Notes: generated by a model not told the origin, from the sequence alone. A DNA stretch of 64,000 nt from Streptomyces smyrnaeus (GCF_017676345.1 NZ_JAFFZM010000017.1:62001-126000); one strand, 5' to 3'; numbered from the stretch's first letter, positions 24,775-33,453 are shown. A program made the numbers and translations.

Positions 24775-25557
24775 GTGTACGACATATCGCTCACCGCGGC
24801 GGCGATGCTGTGTGCCGCGGCCGCGCTGGCCGGCTGGATCGACGCCGTCGTGGGCGGCGGCGGCCTGCTGCAGCTGCCGGCCCTGCTGATCGCCTTCCCG
24901 CAACTGCCGCCCGCGTACGCGCTGGGCACCAACAAGGCGGTCTCCGTGGTGGGCACCTCGGCCGCGGCGGTGACCTACACCCGTAAGGCGCCGGTGGACG
25001 TACGGCTGGCGTGCCGGCTGGGTGTTGTCGCGGCCCTCGCCTCGGTCGGCGGGGCGTTCTTCGCCGCCGGGGTGGACAGCGCGTTGCTCCGGCCGCTGAT
25101 CATCGTGCTGCTGCTGGCGGTCGCCGCGTTCGTGGTGCTCCGGCCGCACTTCGGTCACGCGCCGGGCGGGGTGGTCACCCGGGGCCGGGTGCTCGCGGCG
25201 TTCGCGGTGGCGGGGGCCGGTATCGGCTTCTACGACGGCCTGCTCGGCCCCGGCACGGGCACGTTCCTGGTCATCGCCCTGGTGGCACTGCTCAACATGG
25301 ACATGGTCACTGCCTCGGCGACCACCAAGGTCGTCAACGTCTGCACCAACATCGGCGCCCTCGCCATGTTCATGTGGCACGGCACGGTCCTGTGGAAGCT
25401 GGCTCCTGTCATGGCTTTGTGCAACATGACCGGCGCCTTCGTCGGCGCCCATATGGCACTCAAACGCGGCAGCGGCTTCGTGCGGGTCGTCCTCCTGGTC
25501 ACCGTTGCCGCTCTGGTCGGCAAGTTGGCGTACGACCAGTGGGTGGCCGGCGGCTGA
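24775..25557 (+). CDS. TSUP/TauE-SafE family transporter
   Basis: 260-aa inner-membrane protein, about eight helices, of the TauE/SafE/YfcA family (sulfite, sulfonate or organic-anion export; substrate not readable). Seen: the first repeat WIDAVVGGGGLLQLPALLI with LGTNKAVSVVGTSAAAVTY, and the second repeat GIGFYDGLLGPGTGTFLVIALV with TASATTKVVNVCTNIGALA, the inverted-duplicate signatures of the family. GTG 24775 begins the similarity; AGGA lies about 12 nt upstream. It converges on the phospholipase A2 gene with a 33-bp gap containing a short GGCCGG/CCGGCC dyad. Confidence 0.9.
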   Translation: MYDISLTAAAMLCAAAALAGWIDAVVGGGGLLQLPALLIAFPQLPPAYALGTNKAVSVVGTSAAAVTYTRKAPVDVRLACRLGVVAALASVGGAFFAAGVDSALLRPLIIVLLLAVAAFVVLRPHFGHAPGGVVTRGRVLAAFAVAGAGIGFYDGLLGPGTGTFLVIALVALLNMDMVTASATTKVVNVCTNIGALAMFMWHGTVLWKLAPVMALCNMTGAFVGAHMALKRGSGFVRVVLLVTVAALVGKLAYDQWVAGG

Positions 25558-25590
25558 GCCACCGGCCGCCGCTTCGGAGGGGCGCGGGGG

Positions 25591-26127
25591 TCAGCGCGGG
25601 AAGAAGGCGCTGTCGCCGCCGATCTGGACGCCGAGGTAGTAGGTCTCGGCCGCGTTGCGGCAGTTGCGGTTGCGCTGCGCGTCCGCGAATTCGTGGTCGC
25701 AGATCCGCCGCAGTTCGGTGCGGAAGCGGCCGTCGATCCAGTTCTTCGTCTCACGGGTCGGGTCCAGCTTCAGCTTTCCGTTGCCGCCGTAGTTGCGGTA
25801 GCCGAAGTCGTGCTGGACGCAGGCGGGACGGAAGACCTTGCTGTAGGGGAACTGCTCGGTCGGTACGGAGCAGCCGTCGGTGGTCCAGTCGAACGGCGGA
25901 CGGTGCGGGGCCTTGGCGAACTGCCGGTAGGTGAGTTTCATCAGCCGGTCGGCCTCGGCGCGGACCGACGGCTGGGCCGGGGCGGCGCTCGCGGGTACCC
26001 GGTCGGCCGCCGCCCGGGTGGCCGCCTCGGCGGTGTCCGGGACGGCGAGGCCGCCCAACGTCGCGGATGCGGCGAGCACTCCGGCGGCCAGCGTGGTCGG
26101 AAACGTGGTCGGGAACAGTGCGCGCAT
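25591..26127 (-). CDS. Secreted prokaryotic phospholipase A2
   Basis: 178-aa exported lipase of the bacterial PLA2 family, hydrolysing the sn-2 ester of phospholipids with Ca2+. Seen: signal peptide (1 to about 35, ending DTAEA), then DGCSVP (84-89) and the catalytic CVQHDFGYRNY with His106-Asp107. Four mature cysteines (86, 103 and two near the C-terminus in RRICDHEF and RNRNCRN) fit two disulfides. GGGGG precedes ATG 26127 by six nt. It lies 2.5 kb from the phospholipase C gene on the same strand but is not in an operon with it. Confidence 0.93.
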   Translation of the reverse strand: MRALFPTTFPTTLAAGVLAASATLGGLAVPDTAEAATRAAADRVPASAAPAQPSVRAEADRLMKLTYRQFAKAPHRPPFDWTTDGCSVPTEQFPYSKVFRPACVQHDFGYRNYGGNGKLKLDPTRETKNWIDGRFRTELRRICDHEFADAQRNRNCRNAAETYYLGVQIGGDSAFFPR

Positions 26128-26328
26128 CGTGACCCCCAGGTCTCGGCTCGGAGCGCTGCCGACCTGTCAACGAGCCGCACCGGTCCTCCGGTACGCTGCT
26201 TCGCTCCTGTGGGGGAAGCGCCGGGGTCGACGGCCGCCGGGAGCCCACCGCCGTGCCCGTCGTGCCCGTCCGCCAGGCGAAGTGGTGGGGGACGGTGCCG
26301 GTTCGGCGACGGGCCGTGCGGTCCGGGG

Positions 26329-26892
26329 CTACCGCAGCGCGGCGTCGACCAGCCCGCGCAGCTCTTCGTCCGGCACCTCGCCACCGTTCACCAGCCGGTC
26401 GAATACCAGCCCGTCCACACAGGCCAGCAGCGTGAGGGTGCGCTCCTCGGCGTCCGCGACCCGGTGGCCGGACAGGAACGCGCGCACCACGTTTCGGGCG
26501 GCGTTCTCGCGCGGCAGGAGGATCTCGCGCAGCTCGGGGTGGTGGACGCTCTCGACCGTGCACGCGTAGCGGGCCAGGGTGCGGCGGCGCCCCTCGCCCG
26601 TCAGCCGCCGCCGCACGAACCCGGCCAGCGCCGCGGTCAGTTCGCCGGCGTCGCGGGGGGCGGCCAGTCGGCGCCCCGCCGCCTCCAGCTCCGCCTGGTC
26701 GCGGGCGACCAGGCGGGTGACGAGGGCGGTCAACAGGGCCTGGCGGGTCCGGTAGTAGGCGGAGGTGGTGCCGGGCGGCAGCCGGGCGGCCCGGTCGACG
26801 GCACGGTGGGTCAGACCCCGCATCCCGGCCTCGGCCAGTACCTCGACGGCCGCGTCCGCGAGCACGGTGCGGCGGTTGCTCTCTTTGTGCAC
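26329..26892 (-). CDS. TetR family transcriptional repressor
   Basis: 187-aa TetR-type regulator. Seen: N-terminal helix-turn-helix (LADAAVEVLAEAGMRGLTHRAVDRAARLP, then TTSAYYRTRQALLTALV), and a helical ligand domain without recognisable signature. The start is GTG 26892. It is divergent from an FAD monooxygenase gene; the 71-bp gap holds two copies of CTACA-CC-TGTAG, its probable operators, so it should repress both itself and the monooxygenase until an inducer, likely the monooxygenase substrate, binds (inference from layout). Confidence 0.92.
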   Translation of the reverse strand: MHKESNRRTVLADAAVEVLAEAGMRGLTHRAVDRAARLPPGTTSAYYRTRQALLTALVTRLVARDQAELEAAGRRLAAPRDAGELTAALAGFVRRRLTGEGRRRTLARYACTVESVHHPELREILLPRENAARNVVRAFLSGHRVADAEERTLTLLACVDGLVFDRLVNGGEVPDEELRGLVDAALR

Positions 26893-26900
26893 CCCCCATT

Positions 26901-26953
26901 TCTACACCTGTAGAGACCCTTCTGTACCCTCCTTCTACACCTGTAGAAGGAGG
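26901..26953. promoter_or_regulatory. Twin TetR operators between the repressor and monooxygenase genes
   Basis: TCTACACCTGTAGA at 26901-26914 and a larger copy of the same dyad centred at 26940/26941. The second has perfect 12-bp arms (26928-26953) and overlaps the monooxygenase Shine-Dalgarno (26947-26955). Centres are 33 bp apart, about three helical turns, so bound dimers would lie on one face. Confidence 0.8.
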
Positions 26954-26963
26954 AGGGGTCGGC

Positions 26964-28124
26964 ATGGGACGCTGCGCGGTCGTCGTCGGCGGCGGCATCG
27001 GCGGATTGGCCGCCGCCATCGGACTGCGGCGGATCGGCTGGGAGGTGACGGTCGTCGAGCGCGCCCCCGTGCTCGACGACGCGGGCGCGGGCATCTCCTT
27101 GCACGCCAACGGCATACGCGCGCTGGAGGCACTCGGCGTCGGCGCCCCGGTACGCGAGACGGCCAGGGCCCAGTACACGGGAGGCACCCGCACCCCGGGC
27201 GGCCGCTGGCTGGCCCGGATGGACGGTGCGGCGCTGGAGCGCGAACTGGGCACACCGATCGTCGGCGTACCGCGCGCCGCACTGCACCGGGCGCTGCGCG
27301 ACGCCCTGCCGTCCGGCGCGCTGCTGACCGGCGAGGAAGTGCTGACGGTGGAGGACGACCCGGACCACGACCGGGTACGGGTGCCGCTCGGCGACACCGT
27401 ACTGGAGTCGGACCTGGTGGTGGCCGCCGACGGGATCGGCAGCCTAACGCGCGGCCGGCTCTTCCCACGGCACCCCGGTCCGCGCTACAGCGGCTCGACC
27501 GTCGTACGCGCCATCACCGACGAGCCCGTCGACGCGGGCACCGACTTCGAGCTGACCTGGGGTGCCGGAGCGGAGTTCGGACACATCGCGTTCGCCGACG
27601 GCCGGGCCGAATGGCACGCGGTCCTCACCGCGCCGCCCGGCCTGCGCCACCGGGACACCCTCGCCGTACTGCGCCGCCGCTTCGACCGCTGGCACGACCC
27701 GATCCCCCAGCTGCTGGAGGCCACCCGGCCCGAGACCGTACTGCACCACGACGTCCACGAGCTGGCCACGCCCCTGCCCCGCTTCGCCGTCGGCCGGATC
27801 GCGCTGCTCGGTGACGCGGCCCACGCCATGACACCCAATCTGGGGCAGGGCGCGTGCCAGGCGTTGGAGGACGCCACCGTGCTGGCCGCCGCGCTCGCCA
27901 CGGCGCCGCACGTCGGTGCCGGGCTGGCCCGCTACGACGCCGAACGGCGCCCCCGCAGCCAGGCGGTCGCCCGCGCCGCGCGGCAGGCGGGCCGGCTGGG
28001 CGCGCAGCTGTCCCATCCCGTGGCCGTCGCGCTGCGCAACACGGCGATGCGCCTCGCCCCTTCGGGGGTGACGCTGCGCGCCGTGCTGCGGCACGCCGAC
28101 TGGCAGCCGCCCGCACTCGGCTGA
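26964..28124 (+). CDS. FAD-dependent monooxygenase (aromatic hydroxylase type)
   Basis: 386-aa class A flavoprotein monooxygenase using NAD(P)H and O2, probably on an aromatic substrate. Seen: the N-terminal FAD dinucleotide fold VVVGGGIGGLAAAIGLRRIGW (GxGxxG), the DG motif VVAADGIGSLTR (about 150), and the second FAD motif GRIALLGDAAHAMTPNLGQGA (about 275-295). C-terminal helices follow without a thioredoxin-like domain, so it is the short, salicylate-hydroxylase-like form. A strong AGGAGGAGG precedes ATG 26964 and lies inside the second TetR operator. It converges on a small secreted-protein gene with a terminator between. Confidence 0.92.
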   Translation: MGRCAVVVGGGIGGLAAAIGLRRIGWEVTVVERAPVLDDAGAGISLHANGIRALEALGVGAPVRETARAQYTGGTRTPGGRWLARMDGAALERELGTPIVGVPRAALHRALRDALPSGALLTGEEVLTVEDDPDHDRVRVPLGDTVLESDLVVAADGIGSLTRGRLFPRHPGPRYSGSTVVRAITDEPVDAGTDFELTWGAGAEFGHIAFADGRAEWHAVLTAPPGLRHRDTLAVLRRRFDRWHDPIPQLLEATRPETVLHHDVHELATPLPRFAVGRIALLGDAAHAMTPNLGQGACQALEDATVLAAALATAPHVGAGLARYDAERRPRSQAVARAARQAGRLGAQLSHPVAVALRNTAMRLAPSGVTLRAVLRHADWQPPALG

Positions 28125-28152
28125 CCGGACGGGGGTGCGGGGTCGGGATACG

Positions 28153-28190
28153 GCCGAACCGCTCGGCCCGCGAGGGGCGAGCGGTTCGGC
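28153..28190. terminator. 13-bp perfect hairpin between converging genes
   Basis: GCCGAACCGCTCG (28153-28165) and CGAGCGGTTCGGC (28178-28190), 12-nt loop, in the gap between the monooxygenase stop and the small secreted protein stop. Confidence 0.8.
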
Positions 28191-28208
28191 GGAACGAGGG
28201 CGGGTGTG

Positions 28209-28433
28209 TCAGAGGAGGCCCAGGAAGTCGAAGCCCAGCAGCCCCTTGCCGTCGCCGAGCTTCAGCAGCCGGGGAAGGCCCGGGGACTCGGCAGCCGGCG
28301 CCGGGGCGGAAGCACTCGTCCCCCGGTCGTCGGACGGGGCGGCCTGGGCGACCCCGCACAGCGGGACCAGAGCGGTCACCGTGAGAGCGGCGATGGTGGT
28401 GGCGGTGCGGGAAAGGTGGGGAAAGCGAGGCAT
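28209..28433 (-). CDS. Small secreted protein of unknown function
   Basis: 74-aa precursor. Seen: a signal peptide (RFPHLSRTATTIAALTVTALVP... ending AQAA, about 1-32), an Ala/Pro/Ser linker (33-50), and a short hydrophobic-glycine end LLKLGDGKGLLGFDFLGLL. There is no cysteine in the mature part. GGAG is five nt before ATG 28433. Homologues of this kind in Streptomyces are usually annotated only as hypothetical secreted proteins. The mature peptide, about 40 residues, could act at the membrane or cell surface. Confidence 0.7.
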   Translation of the reverse strand: MPRFPHLSRTATTIAALTVTALVPLCGVAQAAPSDDRGTSASAPAPAAESPGLPRLLKLGDGKGLLGFDFLGLL

Positions 28434-29009
28434 GGGAACTCCTTCGGTTCGACTGGCCCGTGTCCGGCACATCAAGCCGAACGTGGTGGTAGCGGTGATC
28501 GAGCTTCCCTCCCCCAGCCTCCGGCCGCAGGAGCCCTCGGCTGTCTTACCGGGTGCATTGTCGACGCTGCGGCGGGCTTCCTCCTGCCACCACGACGGCC
28601 CGAGCCGGTGGGGACCACCCGGCTGGAGGCTGGGGGTACTTCGATGGCCGTAACCAGGACGTTCGACTGACCCGCCGGACACGACCTGACTGCGGGCGCT
28701 GACTCCACGCTGCACGGGATGGCCGGGCCGCGCGCGCGGAATTGCGCCGATCAGGGCACGCGCCCCTCCGGCGCCGACCGGCCGCAGGGCGGGGGCCGAC
28801 GGGCCCGGACCGCTCGCTCTCAGCGCCCCGCGCGGGGCCCAGCACGGCCGGCACCGCACCCGCGACGGCCGCGACGGCGTGCGCCTGCGCGGACCACACA
28901 TAGGAGCCGGGTCCCGGACGGCGACTGTGGCATTGCGTTCCCCTCCCTGTGCGGACGCTCCGCGTCGGACCTGGACCGACACGGCCCCGCGCTCCTGAGC
29001 CGCGCCCCG
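28434..29009. other. Gene-poor gap with an inverted-repeat-bounded segment
   Basis: These 576 bp show no convincing gene. The left end must hold the small secreted protein promoter. A segment bounded by 12-bp inverted repeats (28511-28636) is annotated separately. In 28640-29009 a minus-strand stretch reads like a short Ala/Val-rich segment (WSAQAHAVAAVAGAVPAVLG) without a start, possibly decayed coding sequence. Confidence 0.4.
28511..28636. repeat. Segment bounded by 12-bp inverted repeats
   Basis: CCCCCAGCCTCC (28511-28522) and GGAGGCTGGGGG (28625-28636) are exact complements 102 bp apart, and pairing continues a few bases inward with one mismatch. The same CCCCCAGCCTCCGGCC text occurs in the hairpin element near 42.99 kb. 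It may be a small dispersed element or a fold-back remnant. Confidence 0.5.
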
Positions 29010-30008
29010 CTACGCCGCGCCGGCCGGAAAGTGGGGGATCTCCTCGGGGTGCAGCTCCGGGCGGATGCGCCTCGCCTGGACGGGGTGGCGCCAGCGGCCC
29101 TCGTCGAAGGCGACGTCGGCCTCGAACTCGACGACGTGCTCGGGGCTCACACAGCGGTGTTCGAGGATGTCGCGGGTGCCCCAACCCGAGTGGAAGCGGG
29201 CCTCGGCCCAGGGGTGGCCGGGTCCGGCGGGGGTGAGCAACGGTCCGAGCCGGCGGCGCAGGGTGCGGGTGACGGGGGCGCTCTGCGCCACCATGCGCAG
29301 CTCCCCCTGTGCGTCGTAGCGGCCCAGCAGCAGCACGTCCGGTGCGGTGACGGGCCCGGTGACCGCGCCGACGACGGCCTCGGCGGTGGCGCGGGCGCGC
29401 AGTTTGCGCCAGCCGCGTTCGCCGGGCCGGTAGGGCTGGCCCAGGCCCTTGACGACCATGCCCTCGACACCGACCGCGGCCCACGCCGGATCGAGCCATT
29501 CGCCGGCCCGGTCCGGGTCGGTCGTCATCGGGCACAGCGCCCAGGGCGGCTGGAGGTCGCGGCGGGTGAAGACCTCCTCCAGCAGGGCGCGCCGCTCCCG
29601 GTAGGGGCGGGCCATGGTCACCTCGTCGCCGAGCTGGAGCAGGTCGAAGGCGATGAAGTGGGCGGGGTGGGCGGCGGCAGCGGCGGCCGAGCGGGGCCCG
29701 GTGCGCTGGGCCCGCGCCTGGAGCGCGGCGAAGTCGACCGCACCGTCCTCGATGACCACCAGTTCCCCGTCGAAGACGGCCTCCTCACCCAGTTCGGCGG
29801 CGGCCCGCAGGATGTCGGGGAAGCCGGGGCCGAGGTCGGTGCCGCGGCGCGACTGGAGGTGGGGCGCGTCGGCGCGGGCGAAGAGCAGCACCCGGTAGCC
29901 GTCCCACTTGGCCTCGTAGGCCAGGCCGGCAGCGCGAGGTGTCCTGTCGACCGTGCGGGCCGTCATCGGGGAGAGGGGCGGGAAGAGCCGCCCGTCGTTC
30001 TCGCCCAT
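29010..30008 (-). CDS. ATP-dependent DNA ligase, LigC-like
   Basis: 332-aa nick-sealing ligase. Seen: the adenylation motif EAKWDGYR (about 32-39, Lys34 the AMP acceptor), then FDGELVVIED (motif III), EGMVVKG (motif IV) and GWRKLRARATAEAVVGAV (motif V), followed by an OB-fold. It is the minimal adenylation-plus-OB form found in actinobacterial LigC/LigD-ligase proteins, usually tied to NHEJ or base-excision gap repair. No Ku or polymerase gene is adjacent. The ATG at 30008 has a TATA-like -10 only about 10 nt upstream, so the message may be leaderless. Confidence 0.9.
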   Translation of the reverse strand: MGENDGRLFPPLSPMTARTVDRTPRAAGLAYEAKWDGYRVLLFARADAPHLQSRRGTDLGPGFPDILRAAAELGEEAVFDGELVVIEDGAVDFAALQARAQRTGPRSAAAAAAHPAHFIAFDLLQLGDEVTMARPYRERRALLEEVFTRRDLQPPWALCPMTTDPDRAGEWLDPAWAAVGVEGMVVKGLGQPYRPGERGWRKLRARATAEAVVGAVTGPVTAPDVLLLGRYDAQGELRMVAQSAPVTRTLRRRLGPLLTPAGPGHPWAEARFHSGWGTRDILEHRCVSPEHVVEFEADVAFDEGRWRHPVQARRIRPELHPEEIPHFPAGAA

Positions 30009-30267
30009 ACCTCACATATAGCGCGGAACGATCGGCTCCGCGACCGCGCCCCGCGACCGGACCTCGCGACCGCGGGAACGGCCGCCGTGAGGGCGTGAAG
30101 GGGAGCTGCGGGCGCGGTTAAGAAATCCTCGATGGACCCTGGAGGCGCCGTACGGCACATTCGTCCCGGCGGTGCGCGCGCAAAACGCCGCCCCCACCCC
30201 GTTCCAGGGCACAGGGCCTACCGGCCCTGCTCCGCCCTGCCGTGGCGCGAGACGACAGGAGCCGTGC

Positions 30268-31296
30268 GTGAAGGCGCTGGTCAAGGAGAAGGCCGAACCC
30301 GGACTGTGGCTGGCCGACGTGCCGGAACCCGAGACCGGGCCCGGTGAGGTGCTGATCAAGGTGGAGCGGACCGGGATCTGCGGCACCGATCTGCACATCC
30401 GCGCCTGGGACGGCTGGGCCCGGCAGGCGGTGTCCGCGCCGCTGGTGGTGGGGCACGAGTTCACCGGTGAGGTCGTGGAGACCGGCCGGGACGTGACCGA
30501 CATCGAGCCCGGCGACCGGGTGAGCGGCGAGGGCCATCTGGTCTGCGGGAAGTGCCGCAACTGTCTGGCCGGGCGCCGCCATCTGTGCCGCGCCACGGTG
30601 GGGCTCGGTGTGGGTCGCGACGGCGCCTTCGCCGAGTACGTGGCACTGCCCGCGCAGAACGTGTGGGTGCACCGCACCCCGGTGGACCCGGACATCGCGG
30701 CGATCTTCGATCCGTTCGGGAACGCCGTGCACACCGCGCTCTCCTTCCCGCTGGTCGGCGAGGACGTACTGATCACGGGCGCGGGTCCGATCGGGCTGAT
30801 GGCGGTGGCGGTCGCCAAGCACGCCGGCGCCCGGAACGTCGTGGTCACCGACGTCAGCGAGGAGCGCCTGGAGCTGGCGCGCAAGGTCGGTGCCTCGCTC
30901 GCGCTGAACGTCTCCGGCGCGAGCATCGCGGACGGTCAGCGGGCCCTGGGGCTGCGCGAGGGCTTCGACGTGGGTCTGGAGATGTCCGGCAACCCGGTCG
31001 CCCTGCGCGACATGCTCGCCAACATGACCCACGGCGGGAAGATCGCGATGCTCGGGCTGCCCGCCGAGGAGTTCGCCGTGGACTGGGCCCGGATCGTCAC
31101 CTCGATGATCACACTCAAGGGCATCTACGGCCGGGAGATGTTCGAGACCTGGTACGCGATGTCGGTACTGCTGGAGGGCGGTCTCGACCTCGACCCGGTG
31201 ATCACCGGCCGGTACGACTACCGCGACTTCGACGCGGCCTTCGACGACGCGGCCGGCGGGCGCGGCGGCAAGGTCGTCCTCGACTGGACCAGCTGA
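30268..31296 (+). CDS. tdh: L-threonine 3-dehydrogenase
   Basis: 342-aa zinc NAD-dependent dehydrogenase converting L-threonine to 2-amino-3-ketobutyrate. Seen: catalytic-zinc motif RTGICGTDLHI (Cys in GICGTD), GHEFTGEVVE, structural-zinc cysteines in CGKCRNCLAGRRHLC, Rossmann VLITGAGPIGLMAV, and the family marker DPFGNAVHTAL. The C-terminal GGRGGKVVLDW matches Tdh. AGGAG lies 6-7 nt before GTG 30268. kbl follows at 34 bp and a LysR gene overlaps kbl, giving a threonine-to-glycine operon. The 259 bp upstream hold no gene or riboswitch I can recognise. Confidence 0.95.
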   Translation: MKALVKEKAEPGLWLADVPEPETGPGEVLIKVERTGICGTDLHIRAWDGWARQAVSAPLVVGHEFTGEVVETGRDVTDIEPGDRVSGEGHLVCGKCRNCLAGRRHLCRATVGLGVGRDGAFAEYVALPAQNVWVHRTPVDPDIAAIFDPFGNAVHTALSFPLVGEDVLITGAGPIGLMAVAVAKHAGARNVVVTDVSEERLELARKVGASLALNVSGASIADGQRALGLREGFDVGLEMSGNPVALRDMLANMTHGGKIAMLGLPAEEFAVDWARIVTSMITLKGIYGREMFETWYAMSVLLEGGLDLDPVITGRYDYRDFDAAFDDAAGGRGGKVVLDWTS

Positions 31297-31330
31297 GCCC
31301 CTCCCGATCTACCCCTGGAGACCTGACAGC

Positions 31331-32557
31331 ATGTTCGACTCCGTACGCGACGAGCTGCGCGCCACCCTCGACGAGATCACCGCGGCCGGGCTGCACAAGC
31401 CCGAGCGGGTCATCGGCACCCCGCAGTCCGCCACCGTCGAGGTCACCGCGGGCGGTGGGCAGCCGCACCGGCAGGAGGTCCTCAACTTCTGCGCCAACAA
31501 CTACCTGGGGCTGGCCGACCACCCCGAGGTGATCGCCGCGGCGCACGCGGCGCTGGACCGCTGGGGCTACGGAATGGCCTCGGTCCGCTTCATCTGCGGT
31601 ACCCAGGAGGTGCACAAGGAGCTGGAGGCGCGGCTGTCGGCCTTCCTGGGCCAGGAGGACACCATCCTCTACTCCTCCTGCTTCGACGCGAACGGCGGTG
31701 TGTTCGAGACGCTGCTCGGCGACCAGGACGCGGTGATCTCCGACGCGCTCAACCACGCCTCGATCATCGACGGCATCCGGCTGTCCAAGGCCCGCCGCTT
31801 CCGCTACGCCAACCGCGACATGGCCGATCTGGAGCAGCAGCTCAAGCAGGCGCAGGACGCCCGGCGGCGGCTGATCGTCACCGACGGCGTCTTCTCGATG
31901 GACGGCTATCTGGCGCCGCTGTCCGAGATCTGCGACCTGGCCGAGCGCTACGACGCGATGGTGATGGTCGACGATTCGCACGCGGTCGGCTTCGTCGGCG
32001 CGGGCGGTCGCGGTACCCCGGAGCTGCACGGCGTCATGGACCGGGTGGACATCATCACCGGCACCCTCGGCAAGGCGCTGGGCGGTGCCTCGGGCGGCTA
32101 TGTGGCCGCCCGCGCCGAGATCGTGGCGCTGCTGCGCCAGCGCTCGCGCCCGTATCTGTTCTCCAACACCCTGGCGCCGGTGATCGCGGCGGCCTCCCTC
32201 AAGGTGCTCGATCTGCTGGAGTCGGCCGGTGACCTGCGCGAGCAGCTGAAGGCCAACACCGAGCTGTTCCGCCGCCGGATGACCGAGGAGGGTTTCACGA
32301 TCCTCCCCGGCGAGCACGCCATCGCGCCCGTCATGATCGGTGACGCGGCCGAGGCGGCGCGGATGGCGGAGCTGCTGCTGGAGCGGGGGATCTATGTGAT
32401 CGGGTTCTCCTACCCGGTCGTACCGAAGGGGCAGGCCCGGATCCGGGTGCAGTTGTCGGCTGCGCACTCCACCGAGGACGTGGACCGGGCGGTCGACGCG
32501 TTTGTCGCATCCCGGGCACAGCTCACGAAGACGGCTGGGGGACAATCGGAAGCGTGA
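31331..32557 (+). CDS. kbl: Glycine C-acetyltransferase (2-amino-3-ketobutyrate CoA ligase)
   Basis: 408-aa PLP enzyme cleaving aminoketobutyrate with CoA to glycine and acetyl-CoA, the second step after Tdh. Seen: NFCANNYLGLADHPEV, RFICGTQEVHKELE, the PLP-Asp region VMVDDSHAVGFVG, the lysine Schiff base in TGTLGKALGGASGG, and VVPKGQARIRVQLSAAHS. All are standard for the alpha-oxoamine synthase family. ATG 31331 has GGAG about 11 nt upstream. Its stop overlaps the GTG of the next LysR gene by 4 bp. Confidence 0.96.
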   Translation: MFDSVRDELRATLDEITAAGLHKPERVIGTPQSATVEVTAGGGQPHRQEVLNFCANNYLGLADHPEVIAAAHAALDRWGYGMASVRFICGTQEVHKELEARLSAFLGQEDTILYSSCFDANGGVFETLLGDQDAVISDALNHASIIDGIRLSKARRFRYANRDMADLEQQLKQAQDARRRLIVTDGVFSMDGYLAPLSEICDLAERYDAMVMVDDSHAVGFVGAGGRGTPELHGVMDRVDIITGTLGKALGGASGGYVAARAEIVALLRQRSRPYLFSNTLAPVIAAASLKVLDLLESAGDLREQLKANTELFRRRMTEEGFTILPGEHAIAPVMIGDAAEAARMAELLLERGIYVIGFSYPVVPKGQARIRVQLSAAHSTEDVDRAVDAFVASRAQLTKTAGGQSEA

Positions 32558-33453
32558 TCGAAGCGCGGCGGCTGCACATCCTCCGTGCGGTGGCCGACCA
32601 CCGCACGGTGACCGCCGCTGCCGCCGCGCTCTATCTGACCCCCTCGGCCGTCTCCCAGCAGCTGACGGCGCTGGAGCAGGAGACCGGCCACCGGCTGGTC
32701 GAACGCGGCACCAAGGGGGTGCGGCTCACCCCGGCCGGCGAGATCCTGCTCGCGCACACCAACCAGGTCCTCGCCCAGCTGGAGCGGGCGGAAGCGGAGC
32801 TGGCCGCGTACGGCTCGGGCGCGGCGGGCCGGGTGGACCTGGCCTCCTTCGCCACCGGCATCGGCCTGGTGGTGGCCCCCGCGCTCGCCCGGCTGTCCCG
32901 TACGGCCCCGGGTATCCGGGTGCGGGTCCAGGACGCGGAGGGCGATGCGAGCCTGCCGATGGTGCTGGACCGGGAGACGGATGTGGCGGTGGCCGTCGAA
33001 TACCGGGGGGCACCGAGCCCGGACGATCCCCGGCTGACGCGGGTACCGCTGTACGCCGAGCCGTTCGACGCGGTGGTGCCGCAGGGCCACCGGCTGGCGG
33101 AGGCGGACCGGGTGCCGCTGAGCGAGCTGGCCAAGGACCCCTGGATCGGCCCCTTCCCCGGCAATCCGTGCCACGACGTGGTGGTGCTCGCCTGTGAACA
33201 CGCGGGTTTCGAGCCGGGCATGGAGCACTTCTCCGACGACTTCAGCGCCGTCGTGGCGCTCGCCTCCGCCGGCGTGGGCGTGGCGCTGGTGCCGCGGTCG
33301 GCGCTGCTGGGCACCGATGTCGCCGGGGTCGCCGTCCACCCGGTGGAGGGTGTCGCCCCGACGCGGCGGGTCTTCGCCGCCGTACGGCGCGGGGCGGAGG
33401 AGCATCCGCTGATCAGCCCGGTACTGGACGCCCTCACCGAGGCTGCGGCGTAG
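32554..33453 (+). CDS. LysR-type regulator of the tdh-kbl operon
   Basis: 299-aa LysR-type regulator. Seen: helix-turn-helix RRLHILRAVADHRTVTAAAAAL and TPSAVSQQLTALEQETG at the N-terminus, then a ligand-binding domain with LASFATGIGLVVAPALARL and the closing GVGVALVPRSAL. GTG 32554 overlaps the kbl stop (GTGA), indicating translational coupling and co-transcription, which suggests it senses threonine or glycine status for the operon (inference). No separate promoter is visible. GGAAGC just upstream can serve as a weak ribosome site. Confidence 0.92.
   Translation: MIEARRLHILRAVADHRTVTAAAAALYLTPSAVSQQLTALEQETGHRLVERGTKGVRLTPAGEILLAHTNQVLAQLERAEAELAAYGSGAAGRVDLASFATGIGLVVAPALARLSRTAPGIRVRVQDAEGDASLPMVLDRETDVAVAVEYRGAPSPDDPRLTRVPLYAEPFDAVVPQGHRLAEADRVPLSELAKDPWIGPFPGNPCHDVVVLACEHAGFEPGMEHFSDDFSAVVALASAGVGVALVPRSALLGTDVAGVAVHPVEGVAPTRRVFAAVRRGAEEHPLISPVLDALTEAAA

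Noticed and set aside
26329..28124. Linking the TTACTGATCAGTAA palindrome near 4 kb to this TetR protein
   Set aside because: This TetR has its own, unrelated operator sequence (CTACACCTGTAG) twice in its promoter, so the 4-kb site must belong to another regulator.
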